NCBI GenBank assembly: GCA_963704585.1
Contig: OY969919.1
Coordinates: 2,914,001-2,978,000, forward strand
Source: Bog-756 sp963704585
GTDB lineage: Bacteria > Actinomycetota > Acidimicrobiia > Acidimicrobiales > RAAP-2
DNA length: 64,000 nucleotides
Direction: 5' to 3'
Under the pieces are notes generated by a model that ran no database searches, was not told the DNA's origin, and saw nothing but the letters and a program-made list of their open reading frames with translations. The translations under genes and the position numbers were made by a program. This document shows positions 52,796 through 62,795 of this stretch, in pieces (the stretch's first letter is position 1; every line of letters starts with the position of its first letter).

Positions 52796-54352
52796 TCAGT
52801 CCGGTCGTGGACTGCGGGCCGGGTCGGGATGGTGAGGGCGATGAACCCGCCGATCAGCACGATGACCGACGCGATGAGGAAGCCCCGGGCGAAGCCCGCC
52901 GTCGCGGCCGCCCGCTGGACCTCTGGGGTCACGACCCTGCCGCGCAGGAGGGAGCTGATCCGCGAGGCGGCGACGGTGGAGAGCACCGCGAGGCCGAGCG
53001 ACGCGCCGATCTGCCGGCTGCAGTTCACGAGCCCCGAGGCGAGGCCGGCCTCCTCGCGCCGGACGCCCCCGGTCGCGAGCAGCGCGATCGGGGTGAAGGC
53101 GAGCCCCATGCCGAAGGTGCAGAGGACGCCGCCGCCGCAGGCGCCGGTCCAGTAGGTGTCGCCCGGGTGGATGAGCGAGAGCCAGTAGAGCCCGGCCGCC
53201 GAGAGGAAGGCGCCGACGACGAGCACGTTGCGCGGTCCGACCTTCGGCGCGATGCGGCCGCTCAGCGTGGCGCCGATCGCGATCGCGGCCGTCTGCGGCA
53301 GGAAGGTGAGGCCGGTGACCACCGGGTCGTAGCCGAGCACCTGCTGCAGGTAGAGGGAGAGGAAGAACCACATCGCGAACATCGCCGCGCCGAAGCAGAA
53401 CATGACGAGGTTGGCACCGGTCAGCGCCCGGGAGTGGAACAGACGGAGCGGGACGAGCGGGTGGGTCGCGATCCTCGCCTCGATGAGCACGAATGCCCCG
53501 AGGAGGACGGCGGCCAACGCCAACCACCCGATCGTCGACGCGGACCCCCAGGAGACCTGGTCGGTGTGGACGATCGCGTAGACGAGCGCGAGGAGTCCGG
53601 CGGTGACGGTGACCGAGCCGGCGACGTCCAGCCGGGACCGCGGGCCCTCGGCCTTCGACTCGGTCAGCACCAGGCGCGCGAAGACGAAGAGGACCACGCC
53701 GATCGGCACGTTCACGAAGAGGATCCACCGCCACGAGAGGTACTGGGTGAGGATCCCGCCGGCCAGCGCGCCGGCCGCGCCGCCGCCCGCCGCGACCGCG
53801 CTCCAGACGCCGAAGGCCTTGGCACGTGCGCGCTGGTCGGTGAAGGTCACGGTCAGGATCGTGAGGGTGGCCGGCGAGAGCACGGCGGCGCCCGCGCCCT
53901 GCAGCGCCCGCGCCGCGATGAGGGTCCCCTGGTTGCCCGCGAACCCGCCGAGGAGGCTCGCGCCCGTGAAGAGGGCGAGCCCCGTGAGGAAGATGCGCCG
54001 ACGGCCGAAGAGGTCGGCGAGCCGGCCGCCGAGGAGCAGCAGGCCGCCGAAGGTCAGCGCATAGGCGGTGACCACCCACTGGAGGTTCGCGGCGGTGAAG
54101 TGCAGGTCCTTCTGGATCGACGGGAGCGCGACGTTCACGATCGAGATGTCGAGCACGACCATGAACTGCGCGAGGCAGACGATGACGAGGACGAGGGTGT
54201 CCGAGCGGCGCAGTCCGGTCGCCGGCTCCTGCGTCGGGCGGCTCGGAGACCTCGGGCCCGTGGACCGCCGACGCGGGGCCCGTCGCCGTGAACGACTCGG
54301 CCCGTTCGCCCGTCAGCGTGCCGCCGACGTCTTCGTCGAGGGGGGCGTCCAT
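52796..54352 (-). CDS. MFS drug exporter, EmrB/QacA (14-helix) type, frameshifted at both ends
   Basis: This is a major facilitator of about 520 residues. Typical motifs are AQFMVVLDISIVNVALPSIQ (motif D1), GGRLADLFGRRRIFLTGLAL (motif A), ARALQGAGAAVLSPATLTI, and GGGAAGALAGGILTQYLSWRW (motif C region). The N-terminal 45 residues are in another frame, joining near 54240, where one added GC is enough. At the end the open frame runs on to 52390, through the convergent synthetase gene. The alternative stop at 52796, just before a hairpin, is more likely. Substrate unknown. Confidence 0.83.
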   Translation of the reverse strand: MDAPLDEDVGGTLTGERAESFTATGPASAVHGPEVSEPPDAGAGDRTAPLGHPRPRHRLPRAVHGRARHLDRERRAPVDPEGPALHRREPPVGGHRLCADLRRPAAPRRPARRPLRPSAHLPHGARPLHGREPPRRVRGQPGDPHRGAGAAGRGRRRALAGHPHDPDRDLHRPARTCQGLRRLERGRGGRRRGRRAGRRDPHPVPLVAVDPLRERADRRGPLRLRAPGADRVEGRGPAVPAGRRRLGHRHRRTPRARLRDRPHRPGLLGVRVDDRVVGVGRRPPRGIRAHRGEDRDPPARPAPSVPLPGADRCQPRHVLLRRGDVRDVVLPLPLPAAGARLRPGGHRPHLPAADGRDRDRRHAERPHRAEGRTAQRARRRRLPLGGRALLALAHPPGRHLLDRRLRRRRPLHLRHGARLHPDRAARDRGRPARGGRPRLGARELQPADRRVARPRGALHRRRLADQLPPARQGRDPRGPAGGRDGGLRPGLPHRVGHRADRRVHRPHHPDPARSPRPD

Positions 54353-54413
54353 TGAGGGAAGCGTAGGGGACCACGGACACCGGTCGATCGCCCGGGGCCC
54401 GCCCGGGCCGCGG

Positions 54414-54869
54414 TCAGCGGGACTCCCAGGCCCCCGGCTCGGTGGTGAGCTTCTCCACCGACTTCGGGAGGCGGCCCGACGTGATGTCGGCGATGGTCAC
54501 GCGGTCGAGGACGGTGCGGAGGCTCGCCCGGACCGCGACCCAGACCGTCTGCAGGTGCTCGGCGGAGCCCTCGTACGTCGCCGACTCGGGGCGCAGCCCG
54601 CGCACCTCGGCGAGCGGGCCGTCGAGGGGCCGGATCACGTCGGCCACGGTGATGTCGTCGGCCGGCCGCGACAGGCGGTAGCCGCCTTCGGCGCCGCGCT
54701 GGCTGGTCAGCAGTCCGGCGCGCCGCATGTCGTTGAGGATGCTCTCGAGGAACTTGGGCGGCAGGCCCTGCGCGGTCGCCAGCGCCTCGGCCGTCACCGG
54801 GCGCTCGTCCGCGTCAGCGAGCGTGCAGAGCGCGCGCACCGCATAGTCGACCTTGGCCGAGATGTACAC
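54414..54869 (-). CDS. Rrf2-family transcriptional regulator
   Basis: This 151-residue winged-helix regulator has YISAKVDYAVRALCTLAD at the start, ATAQGLPPKFLESILNDMRRAG as recognition region, and the wing SQRGAEGGYRLSRPADDIT. The three cysteines of IscR-type FeS binding are absent, so it is closer to CymR-like members that control sulfur genes. It uses GTG and sits 41 bases after the sulfonate-type ABC permease gene, same strand, so it may regulate that operon via the inverted repeat upstream of the binding-protein gene. Confidence 0.9.
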   Translation of the reverse strand: MYISAKVDYAVRALCTLADADERPVTAEALATAQGLPPKFLESILNDMRRAGLLTSQRGAEGGYRLSRPADDITVADVIRPLDGPLAEVRGLRPESATYEGSAEHLQTVWVAVRASLRTVLDRVTIADITSGRLPKSVEKLTTEPGAWESR

Positions 54870-54910
54870 GGCCCTGATTCTGTCAGAGGTCGCGCCGTGG
54901 CGGAGGAGGC

Positions 54911-55800
54911 TCAGGCTGCGGCGTCGACCAGGCCGTAGCGCTGGCGGACCGACCGGTCGACCGTGGTGAACGCGACGTCGACGGCGATGCCGACGCAGAC
55001 GATGACGATCATGAGTGCGACGACGGTCGCGTAGTCGGCCTGGGTGAGCGCGTTGACCGTGCGGCCGCCGAGGCTCAGCGGGTTGACGAGGATGAGGAAC
55101 TCGCCCGCCATGAGCGCGTGCCAGGCGAACGCCCAGCCCTGCTTGAGTCCGCCGAGGATGCTCGGGAACGCCGCCGGCAGCACGACGTGGCGCTCGAGGG
55201 CGACGCCCCTGGCGCCGAGGATCCGTCCCGCGCGGAGCAGTCCGGGCGGCACCTGGTCGATCCCGCTGATGAAGCCATTGGCCACCGACGGTGCCGCGCC
55301 GAGCACCATCATGAGGATGATGGCCTTCCAGTTCTGGCCGAAGACCATGTACCCGAGCGGGTACCAGAGGACCGACGGCATGGTCTGCATGCCCGTGATG
55401 AGCGAGCCGATCCCGGCGCGGAGAACCGCGACCGCGCGCGACCGCGGTGCCGACGACGCCCCCGACGAGGACGACGAGCGCGTAGCCGAGCACGGCCTGC
55501 TGCGCGGTGACCCAGCACGACTGCCAGAAGTCGGCGGTGCCGAGCAGGTGCCGGAGCTCGCGGGCGACCGTGCTCGGCGACTGGAGGATGTACGGCCGCC
55601 AGTGCGCCCCGACCGCGAGCTGCCAAACGGTGAGGATGAGGGCGAGCGCGACCAGCTTCGGCCAGGTCGCCCGCCAGAGGCGCCGGGAGCGGCGGTCGCG
55701 GGACGGGCCAGCAGGGCCCTCGAGCGCGTCGAGGCCGGCGAGCGCCTGGTCGAGCGTGGGCGCGGTCGCGACGGCCGAGCCACCGGGACCGGCGCCGGCG

Positions 55801-55811
<11 letters not shown>
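54911..55811 (-). CDS. ABC transporter permease (nitrate/sulfonate/taurine type), frameshifted
   Basis: This inner-membrane permease has about 300 residues once repaired. After an N-terminal soluble part, helices start at LVALALILTVWQLAVGA. In the second frame GIGSLITGMQTMPSVLWYPLGYMVFG and GAAPSVANGFISGID form the EAA-type cytoplasmic loop region, then further helices to VDVAFTTVDRSV. The frames meet at 55432-55441 in a gcgcgcg run; one added GC restores reading. It overlaps the ATPase gene by 11 bases and acts with the lipoprotein and ATPase encoded upstream. Confidence 0.87.
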
Positions 55812-56645
<834 letters not shown>

Positions 56646-56649
<4 letters not shown>

Positions 56650-57746
56650 GGCGCGGACACCTTGGCCTTGCCGGCCGCGGCCAGGAGCTGGTTGAGCGGG
56701 CCGACGTCGAAGATCCCCGCGATGTCCGACGTCGGGAGGCCGGCGGCCTTCGCGTGGGCGAGATCCGTCACGATCGACGAGGCGATCGGGTCGTTGGTGA
56801 AGGTCATGTCCGACCAGGCCGCGGTGAGCTCGGTCGCCTTGAGCGGCTTGCCGGTCAGGGTGGCGAGCTCCGTGTTGGCGACGGTCGCCGCCTGGGCAGG
56901 AGAGGCGTCGAGGTACGCCGTGATGGCGAGCTGGGCCTTCAGCAGGTCGGTCACGACCGGGAGGTGTGCAGCGAGGAAGGAGGTGGTGACCACGAGCAGC
57001 GTCGTCGAGAACCGCCCGCCGGGCCACTGGGTCCGCTCGTTCACGAGCACGTGGCCGTGGCCCTCGGTGACCATCCGGGTGACCCACGGCTCGGGGACCC
57101 AGGCGCCGGCGATCGAGCCGGCCTCGAAGGACGCGAGGGTCGTGGCGTTGTCCTCGGGGAGGATGGTCACCTCGCCGCCGCCGCCGTTCGGCCCGGGGAA
57201 GGTGAGGCCCTGCTTGCGCAGCCAGGTGCGCAGTGCGACGTCCTGGGTGTTGCCGAGCTGCGGTGTCGCGATGGTCGTGCCCTTGAGCCGCGAGGGCTGC
57301 GTGATCGACGGTGCGACCACCAGGGCTGCCCCGCCGGAGGTCGCGCCCGAAATGATGCGGATCGACCCCTTGCCCTGCGAGTACGCGGTGATCGCCGAGT
57401 TCGGGCCCATGTAGGCCGCGTCGAGCGAGCCCGCCAGCAGCGCGGTCACCTCGGCCGGGCCGGCGTTGTACGTCGAGGTCTGCAGGGTGACGTTGCTCCC
57501 GATGTCCTTGGCGTACATGCCCTGAGCCAGGCCGACCAGGGGAGCGGCGTGGGTGAGGTTGGTGAGGTAGCCGAGGCGGAGGGTGACCGGTCCGCCGGTG
57601 GTGGTGGAGCCGCCACCCGAGGCGGTGGTCGGCGTCGAGCCGCCCGAGCTCGTGCTGCAGGCCGCGGCGAGCACGGTGGTCGAGAGGACCGCGACGAGGG
57701 CCGCGAGCCGGACGGGCCGCGCAAGACGGCGGGACGACGGTGCCAT
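56646..57746 (-). CDS. ABC transporter substrate-binding lipoprotein (SsuA/TauA/NrtA-like)
   Basis: This protein of about 366 residues has a lipoprotein signal (LVAVLSTTVLAAACSTSSGG) and a Thr/Gly/Ser linker. Then TLRLGYLTNLTHAAPLVGLAQGMY and AGSLDAAYMGPNSAITAYSQ are typical of the NMT1/SsuA family. It should bind the ligand outside the membrane. The ATG at 57746 is chosen for the GGAGGAGC site; the longer frame adds a poor leader. It is the first gene of a binding protein-ATPase-permease operon, with an AT-rich inverted repeat upstream. Ligand: alkanesulfonate, nitrate or thiamine precursor. Confidence 0.9.
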
Positions 57747-57814
57747 GGTGCTCCTCCGGTCGGTGAGCGCTGTCGGTGTCGGTCGGCGGGCCGGTGGTCT
57801 TCCGATCACCAGAG

Positions 57815-57839
57815 CCTATAGACATATCAACTATGTAGG
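57815..57839. promoter_or_regulatory. AT-rich inverted repeat upstream of ABC importer, candidate Rrf2 operator
   Basis: ACATA-TCAAC-TATGT (57822-57836) is a perfect inverted repeat, flanked by an outer CCTA/TAGG pair (57815-57818 and 57836-57839). It lies in an AT-rich island upstream of the binding-protein gene in very GC-rich DNA, where the promoter should be. CymR-like Rrf2 regulators bind AT-rich dyads, and an Rrf2 gene ends this cluster. Confidence 0.5.
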
Positions 57840-57905
57840 AATACTAGAGTAAATCGCACGACCCGCGGAGCGCAACCCGGATCGGGGGCGGTGGGCGTCG
57901 GGGCG

Positions 57906-58538
57906 TCAGGAGGCGAGGCGCTCGAGCAGGCGCCGGCGGTGGGCGGGCCACTCGTCGGCAAGCAGGGAGAAGACGGCCGAGTCGCGCACCGAGCCGTCGG
58001 CCGCGGGCCGCTCCGCGCGGATCACGCCGTCGAGGGTGCAGCCGAGCCGCGCGATCGCCGCCCGCGACCGCTCGTTGCGCGCATCGGTCTGGAGCCGGAC
58101 CGCTCGCACCTTCCACGCCTCGAAGGCGTGGTCGATCATGAGCACCTTCGCCTCGGTGTTGACCGCGGACCGCTGCACCGCCGGATCGAGCCACGTGTAC
58201 CCGATGCTCGCGACGTCGGGGGCGTCGCCGCGCCGGTGCCACTCGGATCCCGGGAAGAGCCCCGTCCAGTCCCACGGAGCGAGGTCGTAGAAGCGGGTGG
58301 TCCCGACGATGCGCCCTGCCGCATGCGACCACGTCGCGAAGGGCTCCTGGTCGCCGGCGTCGCGGCGCTCGAGGGCCCGGTCGAGGTAGGCGCGCATGGT
58401 CGTCTCGTCCCATGGCACCGGCGTATAGGCGAACGTCGAGCGGTCCGCGGTCGCCACGGCGAGGAGCGGCTCGAGGTGGTCGGGCTCGAGCGGGAGGAGC
58501 CGGACGAAGCGGCCCTCGAGGACGAATCGGTCGCGCAC
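57906..58538 (-). CDS. GNAT-family N-acetyltransferase (RimJ/RimL-like)
   Basis: This protein of about 210 residues has the acetyltransferase layout: FVLEGRFVRLLPLEPDHLEPLLA at the N-terminus, RIVGTTRFYDLAPWDWTG, YTWLDPAVQRSAVNTEAKVLM (acetyl-CoA region) and VRAVRLQTDARNERSRAAIARLGCTLDGVIR. This pattern matches RimJ/RimL-type enzymes acting on proteins or small amines. The GTG at 58538 is just before the conserved start; the longer frame is shadow of the DNA glycosylase gene. Target unknown. Confidence 0.87.
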   Translation of the reverse strand: MRDRFVLEGRFVRLLPLEPDHLEPLLAVATADRSTFAYTPVPWDETTMRAYLDRALERRDAGDQEPFATWSHAAGRIVGTTRFYDLAPWDWTGLFPGSEWHRRGDAPDVASIGYTWLDPAVQRSAVNTEAKVLMIDHAFEAWKVRAVRLQTDARNERSRAAIARLGCTLDGVIRAERPAADGSVRDSAVFSLLADEWPAHRRRLLERLAS

Positions 58539-58600
58539 CGGACCATTGTCTCCGATGGAGGCGTGGTCCCCGAAGGAAGGGGGACAGGAGCCCGTTGCGA

Positions 58601-59461
58601 CTACTTGAGCAGTCGCGAGAGCCGGCGGTCGGCCAGCACCTTGCCACCTGTCTGACAGGTCGGGCAGTACTGCAGGGACGAGGTCGCGTAGCTGACCTCC
58701 CGGACCGTGTCTCCGCAGTCGGGGCAGCGCTCGCCGGTGCGCCCGTGGACCTGCATCGAGCGGTGCTTGTCGCCCTTGAGCTCGGCCGGTTCGAACGCCG
58801 CGGCGCGGTCGACGGCCTCGGACAGCACCGCGACGAGGGCGTCGTGGAGGCGGACCACGGCGTCGTCGTCGAGCGTCGCAGTCCGCGCGAAGGGGGAGAG
58901 GCGCGCCCGGTGGAGCGCCTCGTCGGAGTACGCGTTCCCCACCCCTGCGAGCACACGCTGGTCGGTGAGCGCGACCTTCACGGTGGCGCGGACGCCGGCG
59001 AGCCGTTCGGCGAGCACCTCGGCGGTGAAGGCGGGATCGAGCGGATCGACGCCGAGCGCCGCGACCGCCGGGACCTCGTCCGGGGTCCGGACCACCCAGA
59101 GCGCCACGCGCTTCTCGGTGCCCATCTCGGTCACGTCGAACCCCGCGCCGCCCGAGAGCCGCACTCGGAGCGCGAGCGGCCCGCGGCCCGGCGCGCCCCT
59201 GCCCGCGGGCAGACGGTCGGACCATCGGATCCAGCCCGCGCGTGCGAGGTGGACGACGAGCCAGAGGCCCGACGCGTCGAGGCAGACGTACTTGCCGCGA
59301 CGGGTCGAACCGGTGCACGTGCGGCCGGCGAGCTCCTCGAGCGGGGGGTCGACCGTCTTGAGGGCGGAGAACGAGGCGAGCTCGCAGCGCTCGATGCGGT
59401 GCCCGGCGGTCCGCGTCGCGAGCGCGTCGCTCAGCGCCTGGACCTCGGGGAGCTCGGGCAT
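58601..59461 (-). CDS. Fpg/Nei-family DNA glycosylase
   Basis: This 286-residue base-excision repair enzyme removes oxidised bases. It starts with PELPEV, the catalytic Pro2-Glu3 sequence. A helix-two-turn-helix region contains VLAGVGNAYSDEALHRARLSP. The C-terminal zinc finger has CPDCGDTVREVSYATSSLQYCPTC (CX2C-X16-CX2C). The conserved Lys and Arg of the finger (HRSMQVHGRTGE and QTGGKVLADRR) are present. It is divergent from ileS, sharing a 97-base intergenic region. Confidence 0.93.
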   Translation of the reverse strand: MPELPEVQALSDALATRTAGHRIERCELASFSALKTVDPPLEELAGRTCTGSTRRGKYVCLDASGLWLVVHLARAGWIRWSDRLPAGRGAPGRGPLALRVRLSGGAGFDVTEMGTEKRVALWVVRTPDEVPAVAALGVDPLDPAFTAEVLAERLAGVRATVKVALTDQRVLAGVGNAYSDEALHRARLSPFARTATLDDDAVVRLHDALVAVLSEAVDRAAAFEPAELKGDKHRSMQVHGRTGERCPDCGDTVREVSYATSSLQYCPTCQTGGKVLADRRLSRLLK

Positions 59462-59558
59462 CGCTGCAATTGTGGCCCGGGTGCGCCCGTAGTATCTGGT
59501 CCGCCCTGCCCGTCCGGGCTCCGCACCCGACGTGTCCCGAGAGCGAGGAGGTCCCCGC

Positions 59559-62500
59559 GTGTTCCGCCCGGTTCCGGCCGACGCCGACTTCGTCGCCCTC
59601 GAGGCCGAGGAACTGGCCCGCTGGCAGGAGCACCGGGTCTTCGAGCGATCGGTCGAGCTGCGCCACGGCGCACCGGCCTGGGTCTTCTACGAGGGACCGC
59701 CGACCGCCAACGGCCGCCCCGGGCTCCACCACGTGTGGGCGCGCGTCTACAAGGACCTCTTCTGCCGGTACCGCACCATGCGCGGCTTCGCCGTGCCCCG
59801 GAGGGCCGGGTGGGACACCCACGGGCTGCCGGTCGAGGTCGAGGTCGAGAAGCAGCTCGGCCTGTCGGCCAAGCGCCAGATCGAGCACGAGGTGGGGATC
59901 GCCGAGTTCACGCGCCTCTGCCGCGAGTCGGTGCGCAACTACGTCGACGACTGGCGGACCCTGACCGAGCGGATCGGCTACTGGATCGACATCGACGACG
60001 CCTACTGGACCTTCTCGCCCGAGTACGTGGAGGCCGTCTGGTGGAACCTCAAGAGCCTCTGGGACCAGGGTCTGCTCTACGAGGACCTCAAGGTCGTCCC
60101 GTACTGCCCGCGCTGCGAGACCGCGCTGAGCAGCCACGAGCTCGGCCAGCCCGACGTCTACCGCGACGTGGAGGACGAGTCGGCCTACGTGCGCTTCCCG
60201 CTGCGCGACGGGGGCGAGGCCGCCGCACGCCTCCGAGCGGCGTTCGGGGTCGAGTCCCTGACCGGCCTCTCGCTCGTGGCCTGGACGACGACGCCGTGGA
60301 CGCTGCTCTCCAACACGGGCGCGGCGGTCGGGCCCGATCTCGTCGTACGCGCGTGGTCGGCGACGCCATCGTCGCGGCCGACCTCGTGCCGGCGGTCTTC
60401 GGCGAGGACGCGGTCGTGACGGCGACCGTGCGCGGGACCGACCTGGTCGGGATCGGCTACGAGCGACCGTTCGACGACCTCGAGCCACCGCCGGGGCCGG
60501 GGGAGCCGGACCGGATCGGGTGGCGGGTGGTCGCCGGCGAGTTCGTCGAGGCCGACGAGGGCACCGGCGTCGTGCACCTCGCGCCGGCCTTCGGCGAGAT
60601 CGACCGGCAGGTGGGTCGCGAGACCGGACTGCCGACCCTCAACCCGGTCGGTCCGGACGGCCGGTTCACCGACGCGGTCGCCTGGCTCGCGGGCCGACCG
60701 GTGCGCGAGACGAACCACGAGGTGAACGACCGGCTCGAGGCGGCGGGCCGGCTGCTGCGACGCGAGCCCCACGTCCACTCGTACCCCCACTGTTGGCGGT
60801 GCGGGACGCCGCTCGTCTACTGGGGGAAGCCGAGCTGGTACATCCGGACCTCGGCGCGGAAGGACGACCTGGTCGCGCAGAACCGCACGATCGGCTGGCA
60901 TCCCGAGCACATCCGCGACGGCCGGATGGGCGAGTGGCTCGCCAACAACGTCGACTGGGCGCTCTCCCGCGACCGGTTCTGGGGCACGCCGCTGCCGATC
61001 TGGCGGTGCGGGGAGGGGCACCTGCGCTGTGTGGGCTCGCTCGCCGAGCTCTCGGCGCTCGCCGGGCGCGACGTGACCGGTGTCGATCCGCACCGCCCGG
61101 ACATCGACGAGGTGACCGTGGCGTGCGACGAGTGCGACGCGGGCACAGACGGCGTCCGCCCGCCGATGCGACGCGTCGAGCCGGTGATCGACGCGTGGTT
61201 CGACTCCGGCTCGATGCCCTCGGCCCAGTGGGGCTACCCCCTCGCCGAAGGGTCCGACCGGCGGTTCGTCTTCCCCGCCGACTTCATCTGCGAGGCGATC
61301 GACCAGACCCGCGGCTGGTTCTACTCGCTGCTCGCGGTCAACACGCTCGTGCGCGGCCAGACCCCGTACCGCAACGTGCTCTGCCTCGGCCACATCGTCG
61401 ACGCGGACGGGCGGAAGATGTCCAAGAGCATCGGCAACGTGATCGACCCGTGGGAGATCCTGACCACCCGTGGCGCGGACCCGCTCCGCTGGTGGATGTT
61501 CTCGCAGGGCTCGCCGTGGACGCCGACCCGGGTGAGCTTCGAGGTCATCGACGCGGCCCTCCGGGACGAGCTCCTCACGCTGTGGAACACGTGGTCGTTC
61601 TTCACCACCTACGCCTCGCTCAACGGGTTCGAACCGTCCGACCCCGCCGTCCCGGGACCCGCATCGCGCGCCGAGCTCGACCGGTGGATGCGTTCGCGCC
61701 TGCACGCCACCGTGCAGGCGGTCACCGATTCGCTCGACGGCTACGAGCCGTACCCGGCGGCCGCGGCGATCGCCGCACTCATCGACGACGCCTCGAACTG
61801 GTACGTGCGCCGCAGCCGGCGCCGCTTCTGGCGGACCGACCCGGACGCCGATCCCGCCGACTCCCTCGGTGCGCAGGCGACCCTCTACGAGGTGCTCGTG
61901 ACCGTCGCGATGCTGCTCGCGCCGTTCTGCCCGTTCCTGGCCGACCGGATGTGGCGCGAGCTGACCGGCGCGGACCCCGACGCGTCGGTGCACCTCGCCG
62001 ACTGGCCGCAGTTCGACACCGCGGCGCTCGATCCGGCACTCGACGAGGGGATGGCGCTCGCCCGACGCCTCTCGTCGCTCGGACGGGCCGCCCGCTCGGA
62101 GGCCGGTGTCAAGGTTCGCCAGCCGCTCGCCCGCGCGCTCGTCTACGTCCCCGCCGGCGGGGCGGTACCACCGGCCGGCGTCGTCGAGGACGAGCTCAAC
62201 GTCGACCGCGTCGAGCTGCTCGACGAGGTCGGGGACGTCCTCGCCTACGAGCTGGTCCCCAACTACAAGGTGCTCGGCCCGCGCCTCGGCGCGCGGGTCC
62301 AGCTGCTGCGCGCGGCGATGGGCACGGTCGACGGCGCCGATGCGGCGACGGCGCTCGCCGACGGGAGACCGGTCGTCGTCGAGCTCGAGGACGGGCCGGT
62401 CGAGCTCGGCCCGGACGACGTCGAGCTGCGGGTGCGCGCACAGGCCGGGTACGCCGTCTCGCGGGACGGCGCCGAGATGGTGGCGCTCGATCTCGCGCTC

Positions 62501-62773
62501 GACGAGGACCTCCGTCGGCGCGGGCTCGCCCGGGAGGTGATCCGCAACGTGCAGGATCTGCGCAAGTCGAGCGGTCTCGAGGTGTCGGACTGGATCGACC
62601 TCACCCTTGTCGGCCTCGACGATCTCGCGCCGCTCTTCGACCTCATCGCACGGGAGGTCCTCGCCCGCTCGATCGCCACGACGCCGCCGCCGGACTCGCC
62701 GACGGGCACGACGATCGCGCTCGACGACGGCGCGACCGCCCGCGAGGCGACCGCCTGGGTGGCGAAGGCGTGA
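59559..62773 (+). CDS. ileS: Isoleucyl-tRNA synthetase, frameshifted
   Basis: This class I aminoacyl-tRNA synthetase of about 1,071 residues after correction charges tRNA-Ile. The HIGH-like motif is GRPGLHHVWARVYKD, with HHVW in place of HIGH. The editing domain follows, then FWGTPLPIWRCG and IDAWFDSGSMPSAQWGYP, the KMSKS motif GRKMSKSIGN and the anticodon-binding domain. The frame breaks at 60348-60354 (gtacgcgcgtgg); one missing base restores VVGDAIVAADLV. The gene is essential, so the break is surely an error or a programmed event. The GTG start follows GAGGAGG. Length and motifs suggest the eukaryote-like type 2 enzyme. Confidence 0.95.
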
Positions 62774-62795
62774 GGTGCGGAGGGCCGGTGGACAG

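Noticed and set aside
59462..59558. T-box leader before ileS
   Set aside because: The gap is only 97 bases and shows no recognisable T-box sequence or specifier stem.
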